From: Ctenosaura bakeri
Taxonomy: Eukaryota; Chordata; Lepidosauria; Squamata; Iguanidae
Direction: 5' to 3'
DNA: 64,000 bases
NCBI GenBank assembly: GCA_948474755.1
Contig: CAOLHI010001804.1
Location: 806,001 to 870,000 of the forward strand
Positions within the stretch are counted from its first letter, which is position 1. Every line of letters begins with the position of its first letter. The translations under genes and the position numbers were made by a program. Below the pieces are notes generated by a model that saw only the letters and a program-made list of their open reading frames with translations, was not told where the DNA came from and made no database searches. Of the stretch, positions 46,641-60,335 are shown piece by piece.

Positions 46641-47957
46641 TTTATTGTTAGTGTGTAGTGTTTTGTTTTGATGTCCCGCTTGGTTTCAAAAGCCTATCCG
46701 AAGGTGACCAATCTTCAGGCCTGCCTCGGAGTCCAGCTTTCTGAGGTAGGGAAGTTGCTTACTCGGAGTCTACATCGTGTCATCAGTACCAAACCTGCAA
46801 CAGCCCCAAGTCCTTGAGTATACACCATCAGGCTTGGAGCAAGGCTCTAGTTCAGAAAGTGGGGGGGACCTCGGTGAACAAACTGCCAAGTAGGATCTCA
46901 TCCTGTACTGGGATGAGTTTGGCTTTTTGTCTGCTAACTGGAGGCCAACCTTGTTCTGGAATGACTTTGGATATCTGAATGTGACCTCGTTCTGGGATGA
47001 GTCTGGCTAACCGTGCCTAAGGACCGATGGATGGATGTGGGCTCCGAATCAGCAGCCTTGTTGCCTTCTCGGCCTTCCTACGGCCAATACTGCTCTATTC
47101 TTGGGAGCTATTTAAACCCTCACTCCCACTTAGACTTTTCGATCACAGTGAATCAAAATTTCAGAGTTCAACTTGAGCTCCTATCAGGCTCTGAGCCAGT
47201 AATTTGCATCTTCTCTATACATTGGTTACTAACATTGTCAGTTTTCTGCAAAATAGCTACAGGTCAACAGCTCTGGAGAACCGGGATGACCCCTGGACCT
47301 GACCATCACCCCCAGGCACCGTGGGGGGGGGTGAGAGAAGAAAAATCGCAGCTTCAACTGGGAACCAGTCCAAGGAGATGCCCAATCCCTCTGCTGCAGC
47401 TGTGGGACCATGGGGGGGGTGATCCAGCACCCTCCGACGGAGATAAAGACTGTTTTGCCACAGACTCTTATTTAAAAGACTTTTGCCTTTCGAATGGACT
47501 ATTTCTCCTGCAAAGATCTGCAAGATGCAAGCAGCGAATAGTTAGCTTTCACTTGTTAGCTAGTCTGCAAGACTGGATACATTGTAACTTTCACCACTTT
47601 GCTTTGCTCACTCCTGCAGTACCTCATTGGAAGGCACGCTTTTGCTTCCAAATTCAACTGTTTTGCATTATGCCATTAACCATGATTACTCATTTACTGT
47701 CAGTTCTCTATTGACGGGACAATTCACCACTGATTTTTGCTAATTGACATTTGTGTGAATGTGTTTAGGTTTAGTTTTTAGATAGGAATGTATTTATAAG
47801 ATAGAAAACCTTCATGTTTCCCTGAAAATTCCCTTGCATATGGAGAAATACTACCTTTGAGCCTGTAGACCCCTATTCGGTGCTAAAATTGCTTTGAAAT
47901 GGTTAATTGGAAAATGTTTGATATTGTCCCAAATCACCCATTTTCGGGGGGGGGAAT
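46641..47957 (+). other. Provirus 3' non-coding region and polypurine tract
   Basis: After the env remnant, about 1.3 kb with no recognisable domain. A plus frame of 233 codons at 47,013-47,714 has weak protein character and could be an accessory frame or chance. The tract TTTTCGGGGGGGGGAAT at 47,941-47,957 primes plus-strand synthesis immediately before the LTR. Confidence 0.5.
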
Positions 47958-48865
47958 TGTTACCGCAGTTGCTAGCCTGGACTTGTGGGATATTAGATAT
48001 CACTTTGATATCAATAATTTGGCCTCCTTTACCTATTCCTCTCCATGTGCTGCGAGGTCCCCTGGACAAGCTTGCAGACAAGCACGACTGCTAATCGCTG
48101 TAATATTCGAAACAAATACAGGCAGGCCAGAAATAGCTGTCCTGCCACTTCAGGAGATCTCAAGGCAAGTATCTTATTATGTATGCACGCTACTTACAAA
48201 GAACTCCCTGCCCCGAACAGGCAGCTTGATTAGATGAATACTCATCTGTCAAGCACTCTGCATTTGCATACTGGCTACTCTATTGACAATTCGGACTTGA
48301 CTCAATCATGCTAAATTCTGACCTTTTGGAGGCTTTGTCTCCAGCCCGAAACTCATTGTTTCCCCCAAGTACGGACTAGCCTACGGCCACATTTTCCCCT
48401 ATAAGAACCCCTGACTTTGAGAGCTTCCTCGGATCGCTCCCAACTTCCATTCCGCTTTGCTGCCGCTTTGCTTGGCGAGCCTTCCCCTCGGTCCCATGTA
48501 CTGAGAAACTCCATACCTACGAACTTCTGCTGCAGACTACCCGGGCTTCAGGACAGGTGTAGTATTACCCAAACCAACAACTCCTCTAAAATTCCCTCTA
48601 TCCCACTACAACCTTTATTTCTATAGTTATCTGTGTGAGTGTGCTGCATACATTGTTTGATTGCATTTTAATAAAACAATTATTATTATTTCACTTCTGT
48701 TTGCTCCTTGACTTGGCCTGACCCCGTAGACATTGGGTAAAAGATCTCGCTCCGTTGCCCTGCCTCTCGGATTGCTAGCTTGTGCTCTTTGCTAATTTCC
48801 CCAATTTCTATAATTTGGAGAACACTTAGGTGTCCCTCACGGGACCCCCAGAAATCAGGGTAACA
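47958..48865 (+). repeat. Provirus 3' LTR (908 bp), uninterrupted
   Basis: TGTTACCGCAG...GGGTAACA, with AATAAAA near 48,670. It shows both unoccupied target sites (CAAG and GCCCT) of the two insertions found in the 5' LTR. Confidence 0.93.
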
Positions 48866-49125
48866 GAGTGGTGGAGAATGCAGGCAACCCCTGTACCCCT
48901 AATTTGAGTAGGAGTTGCAAACCTTCTCAAATCAGGTTGGTATAGACTTAGGGAACAGCTGGTCAAGTTGCTAGAATGCTGTCAAGCAGGTGTGTGTGAG
49001 ATCTGTGTGCTTGAGCTCCAGGAGCTACTCTATCTGGGCTGGAAATCTTTGCTAGTTTCCCCAACATGTATAATTTGGAGAGCACTTAGGTGTCCCCCAC
49101 GGGACCCCCAGAAATCAGGGTAACA
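48866..49125 (+). repeat. Second leader piece and terminal LTR stub
   Basis: After the LTR end, 48,866-49,047 repeats the post-LTR leader (primer site onward) found at 40,740-40,925. It then jumps to the last ~78 bp of an LTR (49,048-49,125, 'tttgctagtttcccc...cagggtaaca'), followed by the CTTG duplication. This is what remains of a tandem proviral unit after a large deletion. Confidence 0.8.
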
Positions 49126-49129
49126 CTTG

Positions 49130-50925
49130 CTTAGTTGGCATTTGCAGAAATCATTTCAATTGAGTGTTCATTAGTAATCCACTTAATTATGGATTCATCA
49201 TATTACGAGCATGTACTCAGTGCTGAAAATCTTGGCATTATTCTCATGCTTGTGTGCCCCCTTTGAGCACCTTGGCTCAAATAGGTTTCATTTTGTCCAG
49301 AAACACTGGTTGACAAGAATGTGCCAAAAGCCTCTATTGTAATGGGCAAAAAAGGTCTCTACTCTGAGATCTCCTAAAAAAAGACTAATATCATTTTCTA
49401 GTTCTGCAGAGAAGAGAACACATTCTACTAATTGGTGAAAGAAGAACTTGCAGATCCTTACAGAAAAGAAAATACTCATCATTCAATACTCTTATTTGCA
49501 TATTGGGTAGAACTGTAGAATATGTTTGTATATCTTGGACAAACAGTGAGTAATTTACAGGACACACAGAAAAAGACTAGAAAGAGAAACAGTTGGATTG
49601 AATTATCATATGTTCACAAATTCCAATCCATTAGCAGAGGTTATGAACAAAGGCAATGGCTTCATGGCATGGTATGTATATTACTATAAAAGTTCTTGCT
49701 ACTCTGTGTGTGTGTGTGTGCACACGTGTATGTGTGTATATATGGGGTCTTCTCAGAAGGAGTTTTGAACTGAGGGAACCTGACTTTTGGAAAAACAGAT
49801 TTATTGTTATTTATCAACACTAACTACTTTAAAGACCTGAAAGACCTATATGACCTCAGCCATCCCTTTGAAAATTTAGGACTAGGGACATGGTGTGCAT
49901 CTTTAGAGATCCTATCTCATTCTGTTCCACTCCCACACCTATATAAATATACTTTGTACCACAGGGCTTAATATCACTCTGTACTGCATCTGAAGAAGCA
50001 GGTTTATATCTATGAATCTCATGCTTAAATAAAAATTCAGTCTTAAAGATGCTACCATATTTTTTTCCTCCTACTTCCTCTCTTTTATGCTGCAAGAGAC
50101 TAACATGACTACTTATTTGAAAATAATCAGTGTGTTTACTGTAATTGATGGAATGCCTTGCAGAAAAAAAGCGTGCTTGGCATGTGTGCCCCTATTTTCC
50201 CATCACCCTCAGCAAGAGGCAGGAAACTGGTCTGCAACCTTTTCACCGTAAAGGCTCAAGAGACCCTGGGAGGACAAGGGGCATAGATGCAGACAGAAAA
50301 AAAAAGCCCTCAAATATAATAGAGATAGAAAGTGATAAATGGATTTTTTTAGACTTCACCCTGCCTGTTGGTTCTGTTGTAGGTTTACACTTGAATAACC
50401 AACATTACTATTTTAACCTCCAAACTAGGATCTCAAGCTTCCTGGGTGGGAAGAGCTTTCCCTGGGTATTAATATTGTCAAAACAAAAGTGCATTCTCTA
50501 CTGATTGGCCATGGAGAGCTTGGGGATTTTGGGGGACTCTTATTAGAGGTACTTTAAACTCCATCTAAAGCCTAGACTCTCTTCTTTGTTAAACAGGAAC
50601 AAAACCACTATTTTTCTTAGGCACATGGAAACTGTTTTCCCTGGATCAGAGAAGCATCCCATAAATTCAGTGTATGTCTCATGAATTTCTCTTGTATGAT
50701 GTCTAAAGCAGCCTTTGGGGTGAGCACCTTTAACCCACAGCAGACTTGTGGTCTGACCTTGCAGTGACAGCTTCTAATACCATGTGGGGGTGAAATGCTA
50801 CTTCTGCTTGGCCCATGAGCCAGTATTGCTTTGAACCCTGAATTCCAGTTGATTGCAGAAAAGAGTCATGCTGGGATCCCAGACTAATTCAAATTAAGAT
50901 CCCTGCTTTGTTTTTCATATTTCAA
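49130..50925. other. Intron with microsatellite and Penelope-type fragment
   Basis: Mostly unrecognised intron. A TG-rich microsatellite lies at about 49,704-49,738. At 49,985-50,100 is a Penelope-type terminal fragment ('gcatctgaagaagcagg...tatgaatctcatgc', then 'ctgcaagagactaac'). Confidence 0.5.
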
Positions 50926-51180
50926 CTTTGTTTTAATTATTTATTTAATTTATATGCTGCCTTTCTCCCAGAGTGTGATCCAAGGCAGCTTATAAAAGAA
51001 TAACCTAAAAATATAGAAAAGTTAGAAATAAATAAAGTACACTGCAAGTAATTGCACATTAAAAGCCTGCTTGAATAAAAAGGTCTTTGCCTGTCCTCAA
51101 AAGGAGAGCAGGGAGGGGGGCAGCTTAGCTTCCCCTGGAAGGGAATCTACTTCCACTGGACTTCATCAAGTAATGTTTTG
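50926..51180 (-). mobile_element. L2-type LINE 3' end
   Basis: The minus strand reads 'ctgggagaaaggcagcatataaat' followed by TAAA-type repeats, the usual L2 3' tail, and 'ggcttttaatgtgc' upstream. Non-coding. Confidence 0.65.
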
Positions 51181-52624
<1,444 letters not shown>

Positions 52625-52632
52625 TTTAAAAC

Positions 52633-53302
52633 TAGTGATGTGGACTTGAGTCAATCGACTTGGACTCAAGTTGGACTTAAGTCGTCTCAGTGACTCGATT
52701 TGGACTCGACTCGGCAATAAATGATGCAATAACTTGACTCTAGACAAGCCTTTGGTTCAGTAACATAACACATTCATCCAGAAACCTTATGACTTTGAAT
52801 GCTCCCATCTCTTTTTGCCTACTGGTTACATGACAATCTGTCTCAAGCCCAAAGTGTGAGCACATTTCTCAGAGAAAATGGGTTAGGTAATGGGCTTGAG
52901 ACATGCTTAAGGTTTGCTCAGCAGCCTGTCCCTTCTGCATATTGGAGGAACCTTCTAAAACTTTTCCTAAGAGCAGAAGACAAGACTCACCCCCAGAGAG
53001 TAGGGTGCATTTCTCAGAGGGGGACAGTAAATGTGTTAGACAAGAGGCTTGAGGAAGAAGGATCCTTTCTTCTTAAGCTTTTGAAACTTCAGTAATGGGG
53101 AGTAAGAAGGATCCTATTCCCCACTTCCAAAGCTGAAGAAGGCAAAATCACAAATATGGAGGGTCAATTCTGCTTAAATTGTTAAAACTGACTTTATCTG
53201 ACTCTGCCCAGAAATTCTGGAATACAGGTTGAGGTATAAAATTGGCTCCCAAACTTGAGACTTGACTTGAGACTTGGAGTAAAAGATGTAAATACATCAC
53301 TG
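52633..53302. mobile_element. Non-autonomous hAT element (670 bp)
   Basis: The ends TAGTGATG and CATCACTG are inverted repeats (first base changed on the left). The 8-bp duplication TTTAAAAC is perfect on both sides (52,625-52,632; 53,303-53,310), the hAT hallmark. Subterminal 'gacttgagtc/gacttgagact' units are repeated at both ends. No transposase. A second, inverted copy starts the window. Confidence 0.85.
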
Positions 53303-53310
53303 TTTAAAAC

Positions 53311-54014
53311 ATGGAACCAAAAAGGCAGGCAGTCTTTTAGCAGAGAAAACTGAAGGGGCAATCTACTTCCCATTCCCCATTCCCACCCCAGTAATGCAGA
53401 CTGATGCATGGTTGCTGCCAGATGGTAGATGAGAAATGGTTCTTCTTCTCACCTCTCCGGTCAAGTGACAAGTGAGGGAGGAAACAGCTGAAATATAATA
53501 ACAAATATATCTCACAATATTAAAACCAGCTCCATAACAACAAAATAAAAGAGACGAAAGCACCAAGAAAACAACAGTAAATAGAATAGCATCAAAAACG
53601 TGTCAAATGTGGAAAAAGGAAAAAAATTAGATGTGGGGAGAACCATTTCTGCAAAAAGCAAGGGAGACATTTATATGAATCAAAGGGACACAGTGGGCAA
53701 CAAACTTCTTTTTCCTCCCCTTTGCTTCCTTAAATTTCCTCTTTCCCTAGCTCAGTGACAAGGAAATAGAGGAAGGAAAATATAAATTCACAGAAGATTA
53801 TGAGAAAATGAGAATGAGGGGGTACATTTCTGCATTCAATATGATTGCTTAAAGGTCTTTACTTACTGAGAGGGAAATGGATATTTTTTTCTCCTTTTTC
53901 AACCCCTTTTCCCAAATTCACCTCTGCAGCTACATCTCCCAATGCTGCTGCTCACAACATGGCCATTTCTATGTTGTCAGAGAGCAAAGGGATGAGCAAA
54001 GGCCATGTCCAGCT
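53311..54014. other. Intronic sequence without recognised feature
   Basis: Nothing recognised. Confidence 0.5.
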
Positions 54015-54124
54015 ATTTTCCTGTAGCTAGATACCCTGCAACTGGCATCTGCAGAGATCTCCTAAGGTCTTTTGTGAGATCTCTGCAAATGACATCCTTG
54101 CACAGTGTCCACCTACAGGAAAAT
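54015..54124. repeat. Foldback (hairpin) element, 110 bp
   Basis: Outer arms ATTTTCCTGTAG and CTACAGGAAAAT are perfect inverted repeats. Inner arms GCAGAGATCTC (54,051) and GAGATCTCTGC (54,076) are also perfect. The whole block can fold into one long hairpin, as in a small MITE. No target duplication identified. Confidence 0.65.
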
Positions 54125-54187
54125 TGTTGGACACATCCTTGCTCATCCCACTGCTATCAAATGGCAAAGAAACGTAGAGGGTGGCTA

Positions 54188-55104
54188 TGTTACCCTGATT
54201 TCTGGCGGTCCCCTGGGGGACACCTTGATTTGCTCCAAAAATGCAGATTAGGGAAATTAGTGGAGCACTGGCCTTAGCAGAACAAAGGGCAGGGAAACCC
54301 AGCAGGATCTTCTCAATTTTTACGGGGTCAGACCAAGCAAAAAGCCAGACAATCTTACTAATGAATGGATTTTATTAACAATATGTTCTCACACACCAAA
54401 GCAATCACTCATTCATGCACACAAGGCCTATCAAGAAAGGAAAGAGGTGAAAAATTATAGGAGATAGAGTGGAGAGGGAGTAAAGGGAGTGATACCACAC
54501 CTGTCCAGAAGTCTTCAGTCTGGGAACTGGTGAGAAGGAAGTAGCTCAGTGAAGAGAGGTGGCTGAGGGGAGCACTCAACTAACAGAGTGCCAGTCTGCT
54601 AGCATGGTGGGGAGTTCTCCAAGGAGATTCTCAAAGACTTATAGGTCAGGATGTACCTCTAGGGCAGGCCCTCTCCTGGGAAGAACAATGGCCAAAATAA
54701 AAGGAAAAATGCCACACAATAGTAACCTGATGGTTTGCATGATTGCTTCATGTAAATGGACCTCGCCCTGGAAGGATTCTCCGAAGTCAGAGTTGTTCAA
54801 CCTTGGGAAAACCTGGTAATCCCTTCAAGTTGGCTATTTGTGGCTGAGGACCCTTTGTTCATACCAATGTGTCTAGCCTGAGGTCTCCTTGGGAAATGTG
54901 ACTGGGGATTTTCCTGGCCTTGACCTAGGTTCGGTCATTGACCTATTTGTCTATGCACCCACCTGGGCAACCTCTCTGGCATGGAAAGCATATTTGATAT
55001 GCTACGGATGGATTTTGGCAAACAAATGGATTGAGCAATGGAAAAATGGTAGTCCATCATAAATATCCAGACTGGAAGTCCAGGGGCAGATGTTAGCCAC
55101 TACA
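54188..55104 (-). repeat. 3' LTR of the second ERV copy (917 bp)
   Basis: On the minus strand it starts TGTAGTGGC just after a run of ten G and ends CAGGGTAACA. The end 'ggtgtccccc...gggaccgccagaaatcagggtaaca' matches the LTR end at 48,865. It is diverged from the other LTRs in the first part. Confidence 0.8.
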
Positions 55105-55999
55105 CCCCCCCCCTTTGTGTCCAAAAAGTTTATCTTATGGGATGCATGGAGTGTCTCAGCAAAGGCAGGCAGGAAAGTCAAAGTCCTTCAGGGGTGGCAA
55201 GAGCATTTTAGTTAGCAGGAATTGGTGTGGGGAGGTGGTGTTGTCTGTTTTCCACCACCCCCTTGTCACCGGGGATGGCTCTGTCACTGTATGCGAACAC
55301 ACTTGTTGCCTGCATTGGGCACTCACAACGGCTGGCAGGGTTCTGCAGTTGGCTTCCACTGGCTTGGCTCCCATGGTTGCTGCAAGAACTGTTTGGGTTC
55401 CAAACTAAAGAAACTGCTTAGTAGCAACAATGCAAATTCCAAGCCAATCAGAGACATGGGGCCCGAAGAGGGTTTCTTGTGGGAAATGGATTTTGTTGGG
55501 GCCAAACATGCCCAACTGAACTGAAAGTGAGTCATCATTACAGCAGTGGGGGGAGGGTTCTATAACAGCTGGGGAATAATCAATGGGTTGGATTTGCCAT
55601 GCCGACAGTTGGTCACTGTATTGCATCTCTACTGTGGCTGTGGCTTGGAAGGTGGTATGCGAGACTTGCAGTGCTGTGGAGTTTAGATTGGGCCTGCAGA
55701 TTAGGGGTCTGGTGGACCAACCACAGTGTCCTGGAGATACTTTTTCAGCATCTCCATGTGTTCCATACACTTAAGTCACTGAGGTTCTGCTCTCACACCA
55801 GTCACACTGTCTCAGATCAGACTGGACACAACTCTGTCTTTCAGCTCCTTGCTCTGGAGAGCAGGAGCACCCTTCTGCAGTTGGAAAAGAAATACAGTTT
55901 CAAGGATGCCTAGGCCATGCAAGCTTTCGGTCGAGCAGGGCTGGAGCTTGCAGGCACCTGCATGTCTGCAGGAGGTGTGGAGAATATCATTTTTTCTAA

Positions 56000-56429
56000 G
56001 GCCCTTTTCGCATGCATTTTTTTTTGTGCGAGCGCCCCTTGAGCATCGCATGAATGGGAGTGTCGGTTCGTACGACGCACTCCCACTCACGTGACACTCA
56101 GGAGACTAAAGTGCGGCACACGCGCATTTTCTTATTTTCAGCTCTAAGCTGAAAATACTGCATGGTCGTGCAATGCTCGCGGCGCCCTCGTGCATTTACC
56201 TGCGTGCAGTGCATTGACGAGCTGGGGCGGTCACACTTCCTTCCCCCAGTGCAGCCTACAGCTCCCAGACTGCGCTGCAGAAGGAAGGGGCGGGGCGCTA
56301 GCGCGACGGTTGCGTGACCAGAAACCCAGCTGCGGTAGAATGGAGGGGCGATGTGAATGCCTCGCGCAAGAGGCTGCTTGCGCGAACAGCACCCCCACCT
56401 CCGCGAGCAGGTAACGTGCGAAAAGGGCC
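56000..56429. mobile_element. Harbinger-type MITE (430 bp)
   Basis: Both ends carry GGCCCTTTTCGCA as inverted repeats, identical to the ends of the autonomous element at 14,474-22,805 and likewise followed by T/C-G. The flanks are TAA and CAA, a 3-bp target duplication with one change. CpG-rich and without coding capacity. Inserted in the second ERV copy. Confidence 0.88.
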
Positions 56430-56512
56430 CAAGTTTGGCTATCAAATCCTTGCAGTGCCTTAAGGGCATATGCAAATCCTTAGTAATATCTACATAAAAC
56501 AAATGTCTATCC

Positions 56513-57500
56513 CAGGGGTTCTCAACCTTCCTAATGCCGCAACCCCTTAATACAGTTCCTCATGTTGTGGTGACCCCCAACCATAAAATCATTTTCGTTA
56601 TTATTTATTTATTTATTTATTTATTATTTAGTTAGTTAGTTAGTTATTTCCAACATCAAATAGATTGGAAACACTGCCCTAAATCACTGCTCTGGATAGA
56701 CTTCTAATGCCTAAAAACTGGTAACCCTCCCCCCTTTTTTTAAGCACAGAAAGCATCCATCAATGCCAGAATTAAGGCAGTAGTTCTAGTTCTGAATGTT
56801 GGGTTTCCACATTTCAAAAAGCCAGTCACTCCCAAAGGCAATGCCAAAACAGCCCACATTTTACACGAGGTGCAGGGAGGAAAGGACAGGGAGAGAGGAA
56901 AGATGGCAGCGGCATAAGTAGACGCATTTTGTTTCACTCCCTCCCTCCCTTAAAGGGAGTGCGGACACTGAACATACAAAAAGCGAGGAATGCAAGACAG
57001 TCAGGGTGAAGAACACAACACGTGCGTGTGGCAAGCACCAAGGGTCCATGCACAACAAAAGCGAGAGGAGAAAGTCATCCTGACTAGTTCTGCACTAGAC
57101 TGTTATAGCGCTATTATTCCACTTTCACCATCCTATGGAGTCCTGGGGTTTGCAGGTCTCCTCTCCTCACCTCCGCCTTAACACTCCGGCTCCAGCTCTC
57201 TCCTCTCAGTGTCCTCACCTCCGCCTTAACATTAAGGCTCCAACTCTCTCCTCCCGCTCTCCGCACCTCCGGCTCCACCTCAGGCTCCTCCAGTTCTTTC
57301 CCACCAGGCAGGGAAAGATGGGGAAACGCCCAGCATGCCTCCTCTCCCCTCCTCCCAGCACAGGGGTCTCAGAAGCACTGCTCCCATTGGCTGTGAGACC
57401 ACCTTCTTTTAAAAGGGGGGCAGGATTGAGGAGCGGCCACCCCTGTGAAATGGTCGTTCGACCCCCAAAGGGGTCCCGACTCCCAGGTTGAGAACCACTG
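56513..57500. mobile_element. Charlie-like hAT element, non-autonomous (988 bp)
   Basis: Ends CAGGGGTTCTCAACCTT and AGGTTGAGAACCACTG are the familiar hAT/Charlie terminal repeats. The flanks GTCTATCC and TTCTATCC form an 8-bp duplication with one change. The left subterminal block ('acagttcctcatgttgtggtgaccccc') is typical. The interior has a TTTA microsatellite (about 56,600-56,645) and three CTCACCTCCG-type tandem units near 57,165-57,290. No transposase. Confidence 0.85.
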
Positions 57501-60335
57501 TTCTATCCTAAAATTCCTACTATCTATGGGGCTATTTACAAGAGAAGGAATGGGGAGTGTCGTTCCTCACTTACCCTTCAGCGAAGTCACGGATTCAGGG
57601 CTCCAAGTTGTGCTCAATGTAACTTAAAAGGGTAGCTAGGATAATGGGCTAGATATTCCTGGGTGCTCAGATTCAGTGGGGTGAATTGGTGATCCAGAGT
57701 TGGGCCCGATCTGCCAGAGAGGAATCTTGTTCCAAGGTCCTTTCCTGCTTGCCCATTGCATGTGGTCCCTTTGACTCTGGAGGTCCCATTGCCATGGTTA
57801 GACCACTGCTCTTTGGGTCTCAGACCTAACTCTGGAGGCCCAATCTACCTCAGAGTGCCTGGGGCTCTGACTCCCAATCGAGCCCTGGGTTTTTAACTGA
57901 TCCAGGCTTTGCCTGAGCCCCTAACACTTCTCCACAAACAAGGAAGACCCCTTCCCTTACTCTCAGTAAAGACTAAAATATCAGGCTTGGTCCAAGCTGT
58001 CTATCTTGGAGTTGCAAAATCTGTCATCTGGCCCAGCAGGCTACCAAAAAGAGGCAGATGACTAACACAACCTGGAAGGCTAGGATGACTACTAGAGGGT
58101 ATAAAGCTAGGTGTGTGATGGCACTGCCGGTGGATGACCATGTAAAGGCATCTCACCAGGACTTGTGTGCTGTTTTTTCCAGTTCCTTAGATGTTGGGAT
58201 AATCTGTGTGGCTGTATGATTCTACAACTACAATTACAACTAACGCAAACTATAAACACAAAAAGGGGGAAATTTGTTGGAGTGTGTTTCTTTAAGGTGG
58301 CTGCCAACCCATGAAGGGAGTTAAGGCAGTTGCCTTGCTCCTCAGATGCTCCACAAACGAGAGGGCTGCCCAGTCTGGGGGCTTTCCTTTCCAGTCCTTT
58401 GAACGTTATTGTCTATGGGTCTCTGAAATCGCTGGTAAGAGTGGCAGTAGCCACTCATGACCTGAGATCCTTTTGGCCAAATCAAAAGTGGGGGCTGGTA
58501 CTTATCCAAAATGCCTCCTGGAGTAACATCATTTCCCTTGGCATGATGATGACTGAGCCAGAACCATGGACTGTCTTGGACTCTATCAAGATCACCAGTG
58601 CAAAAGTGTATTGGTGGCCATTGAACGTGAATGTAAGCTGGCACCAGCTCAGCTCTGCAGAGGGGAAAGCAGGAGCCAAGTCCACTTCCCTATCATATTT
58701 GGTACTTGTAGCTATGTCCATGGAGATTTCCCCTGATGGAAAGCAATCAAGGGGTGTGCGTAGTGTCAAGTCAGGGTGTGCCAAGGTGAGTGTCTTCACT
58801 AACCTGTGCTCTGGTTGGACAGGAGAATTTTGCTGCTTGAATCCCCAGTCCCGCAGGAAATTCCTTTTCAAGAGGGCACTCTCTCTGCCAAAGATTCAAG
58901 GAAATCCTGGGAGAAACAGAGGGTGTCTAAAGGAGATCTCAGAGAGGGGATCACCATGAGTGCCGGAAGCCTGAGATTAGTTTCCACTTGATGTGTGTCC
59001 TCCTCTTCCTGGCTCTCACACAAGCCTTCATTGTGCTCTGAAAGCACCATGGTTTGGGGAGTTGGATTTGCACTCCTGACTGGGTTGGGTGGGACGGGCT
59101 TTTTCTGATTGGCTGGTAAGGAGAATGGGGAAATGTGTCCTATGGCAGGGACTCTCCTACAGTGTGCACAGGGAATGGGGGCAAAACCTCAGAACAGACT
59201 GTAGGAATTACAGCTTCCCTGGAGGCTAGTTTTTGGTGTAGTTCTGCATGCTTCTTCTCAAGCCTAGTCACTCTGTCCTGGAGTGCCTGAATCTCCAATG
59301 AGGCAGTTTCTAATTTGGATCAGATCTCCTGCACTGCAGAGGAAAGTGCCAAGTTGTCTGCCAAAAGGGAACTATTTCAAGCCTGAAGTGACTCCAATTT
59401 CTTGGCCTGGTGTCCCCCGCTTCCATATCCAGCCAGACGGATGAAGTCCAGAGTGGATTTACCATGCCTCACCAATTTGGGGTGCAGCACATTCAGCACT
59501 TTCCCAGAATCAACTAACAAAGTGGCAGGAGTCTTGTCCCTGTCAGTCCCTATGCCTGCCTTCACCCAGAATCTTCCACTTTGTCAGGTGTCAGCTGGAT
59601 CATGACATTCTTGGGCAGACACCTGGATTGAGTGCACCCCTATTTAAGAGCCTCCAAGCTGGGATAATGTCTAGCAGGTGGAGGGCCATGCATTACGGTT
59701 TCCATGGGCTGCGCATCTCCCAGCTGGGAGTGCTTAATCAGGGTATCAAGGAGCTCTGACATCAGCTGTTGGTCAAACTGGCTCATGTTGAGCCCCAGTT
59801 TTCACAAGACCATCCAAACCTTCACTCTCTCTCCCCTGAATAAGTGCTTCAGGTTGGGTCATACCCTCCAGACTGTGCTCGGGGAGCTTTGCTGTTCAGG
59901 GTAGACCGGGGCATCTGAGCTTGGGGAGTGGAATTCTCTGGTTTGCTAGGTGGACCTTGGGAGTCTCTGGCTCACCGTGTGTCCTGCCTAGCCTTGGGAT
60001 CCTACTCTGGTGGGGGATGGGAGTTCCAATTCCCCTTGGGAGCTGGAGCAGGAGCCAATTTTCAGTGTTGGGAGTGGGGCCTATAGTTGGAGTACATGAC
60101 CTCCTCTATGGATTCCCAACTCCCATGTTCCTTCTTGGGGGGCTGTTGGGTGGCCTTGAGGGCTCCAGTCTTGTGGAGGACGTCCGAGACCCTTTGGAGG
60201 TTGGCATCAAAATTGCCCCATGATGTGGTTTCAAGACTTATGAGACCAGGGCCATCTTCATTTCATAGTTCAAGCCTCTGTAAAGGAGCATCTTGAATTC
60301 CACGTTATCAAAATTCCATTGTCCCTGTTTACAAG

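Larger units (their letters stand above)
31511..49125 (+). mobile_element. Endogenous retrovirus (provirus) with nested insertions
   Basis: The provirus is delimited by the 4-bp target duplication CTTG (31,507-31,510; 49,126-49,129). Order: 5' LTR in three pieces (31,511-31,721, 32,565-33,144, 40,636-40,739), primer site, leader, gag remnant, protease, short RT remnant, env-like region, polypurine tract, 3' LTR (47,958-48,865), then a second leader piece and a last LTR stub. The 5' LTR holds an inverted solo LTR and a complete Gmr1-type element; gag holds a CR1. Most of RT and all of RNase H and integrase are absent. Many stops make it defective. The genus is unresolved. Confidence 0.88.
55105..60335 (-). 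mobile_element. Second copy of the ERV family, internal region, 5'-truncated
   Basis: The minus strand carries, right to left: a gag capsid trace (around 60,150-60,330), protease ('TPATLLVDSGKVLNVLH' near 59,500), shortened RT ('YDREVDLAPAFPS', 'LTFTFNGHQYTFALV' near 58,650), then directly an env transmembrane end (58,030-58,230) and 3' region up to the LTR. It is collinear with 43.7-46.6 kb, but most of the env surface part is missing. No 5' LTR is seen to the right. Two DNA transposons interrupt it. Confidence 0.75.

Noticed and set aside
47013..47714. Accessory gene of the provirus
   Set aside because: The 233-codon frame has no recognised motif and no counterpart that I could see in the second ERV copy.
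56741..56937. Coding frames in the Charlie-like hAT
   Set aside because: Short frames without transposase motifs; the element is non-autonomous.
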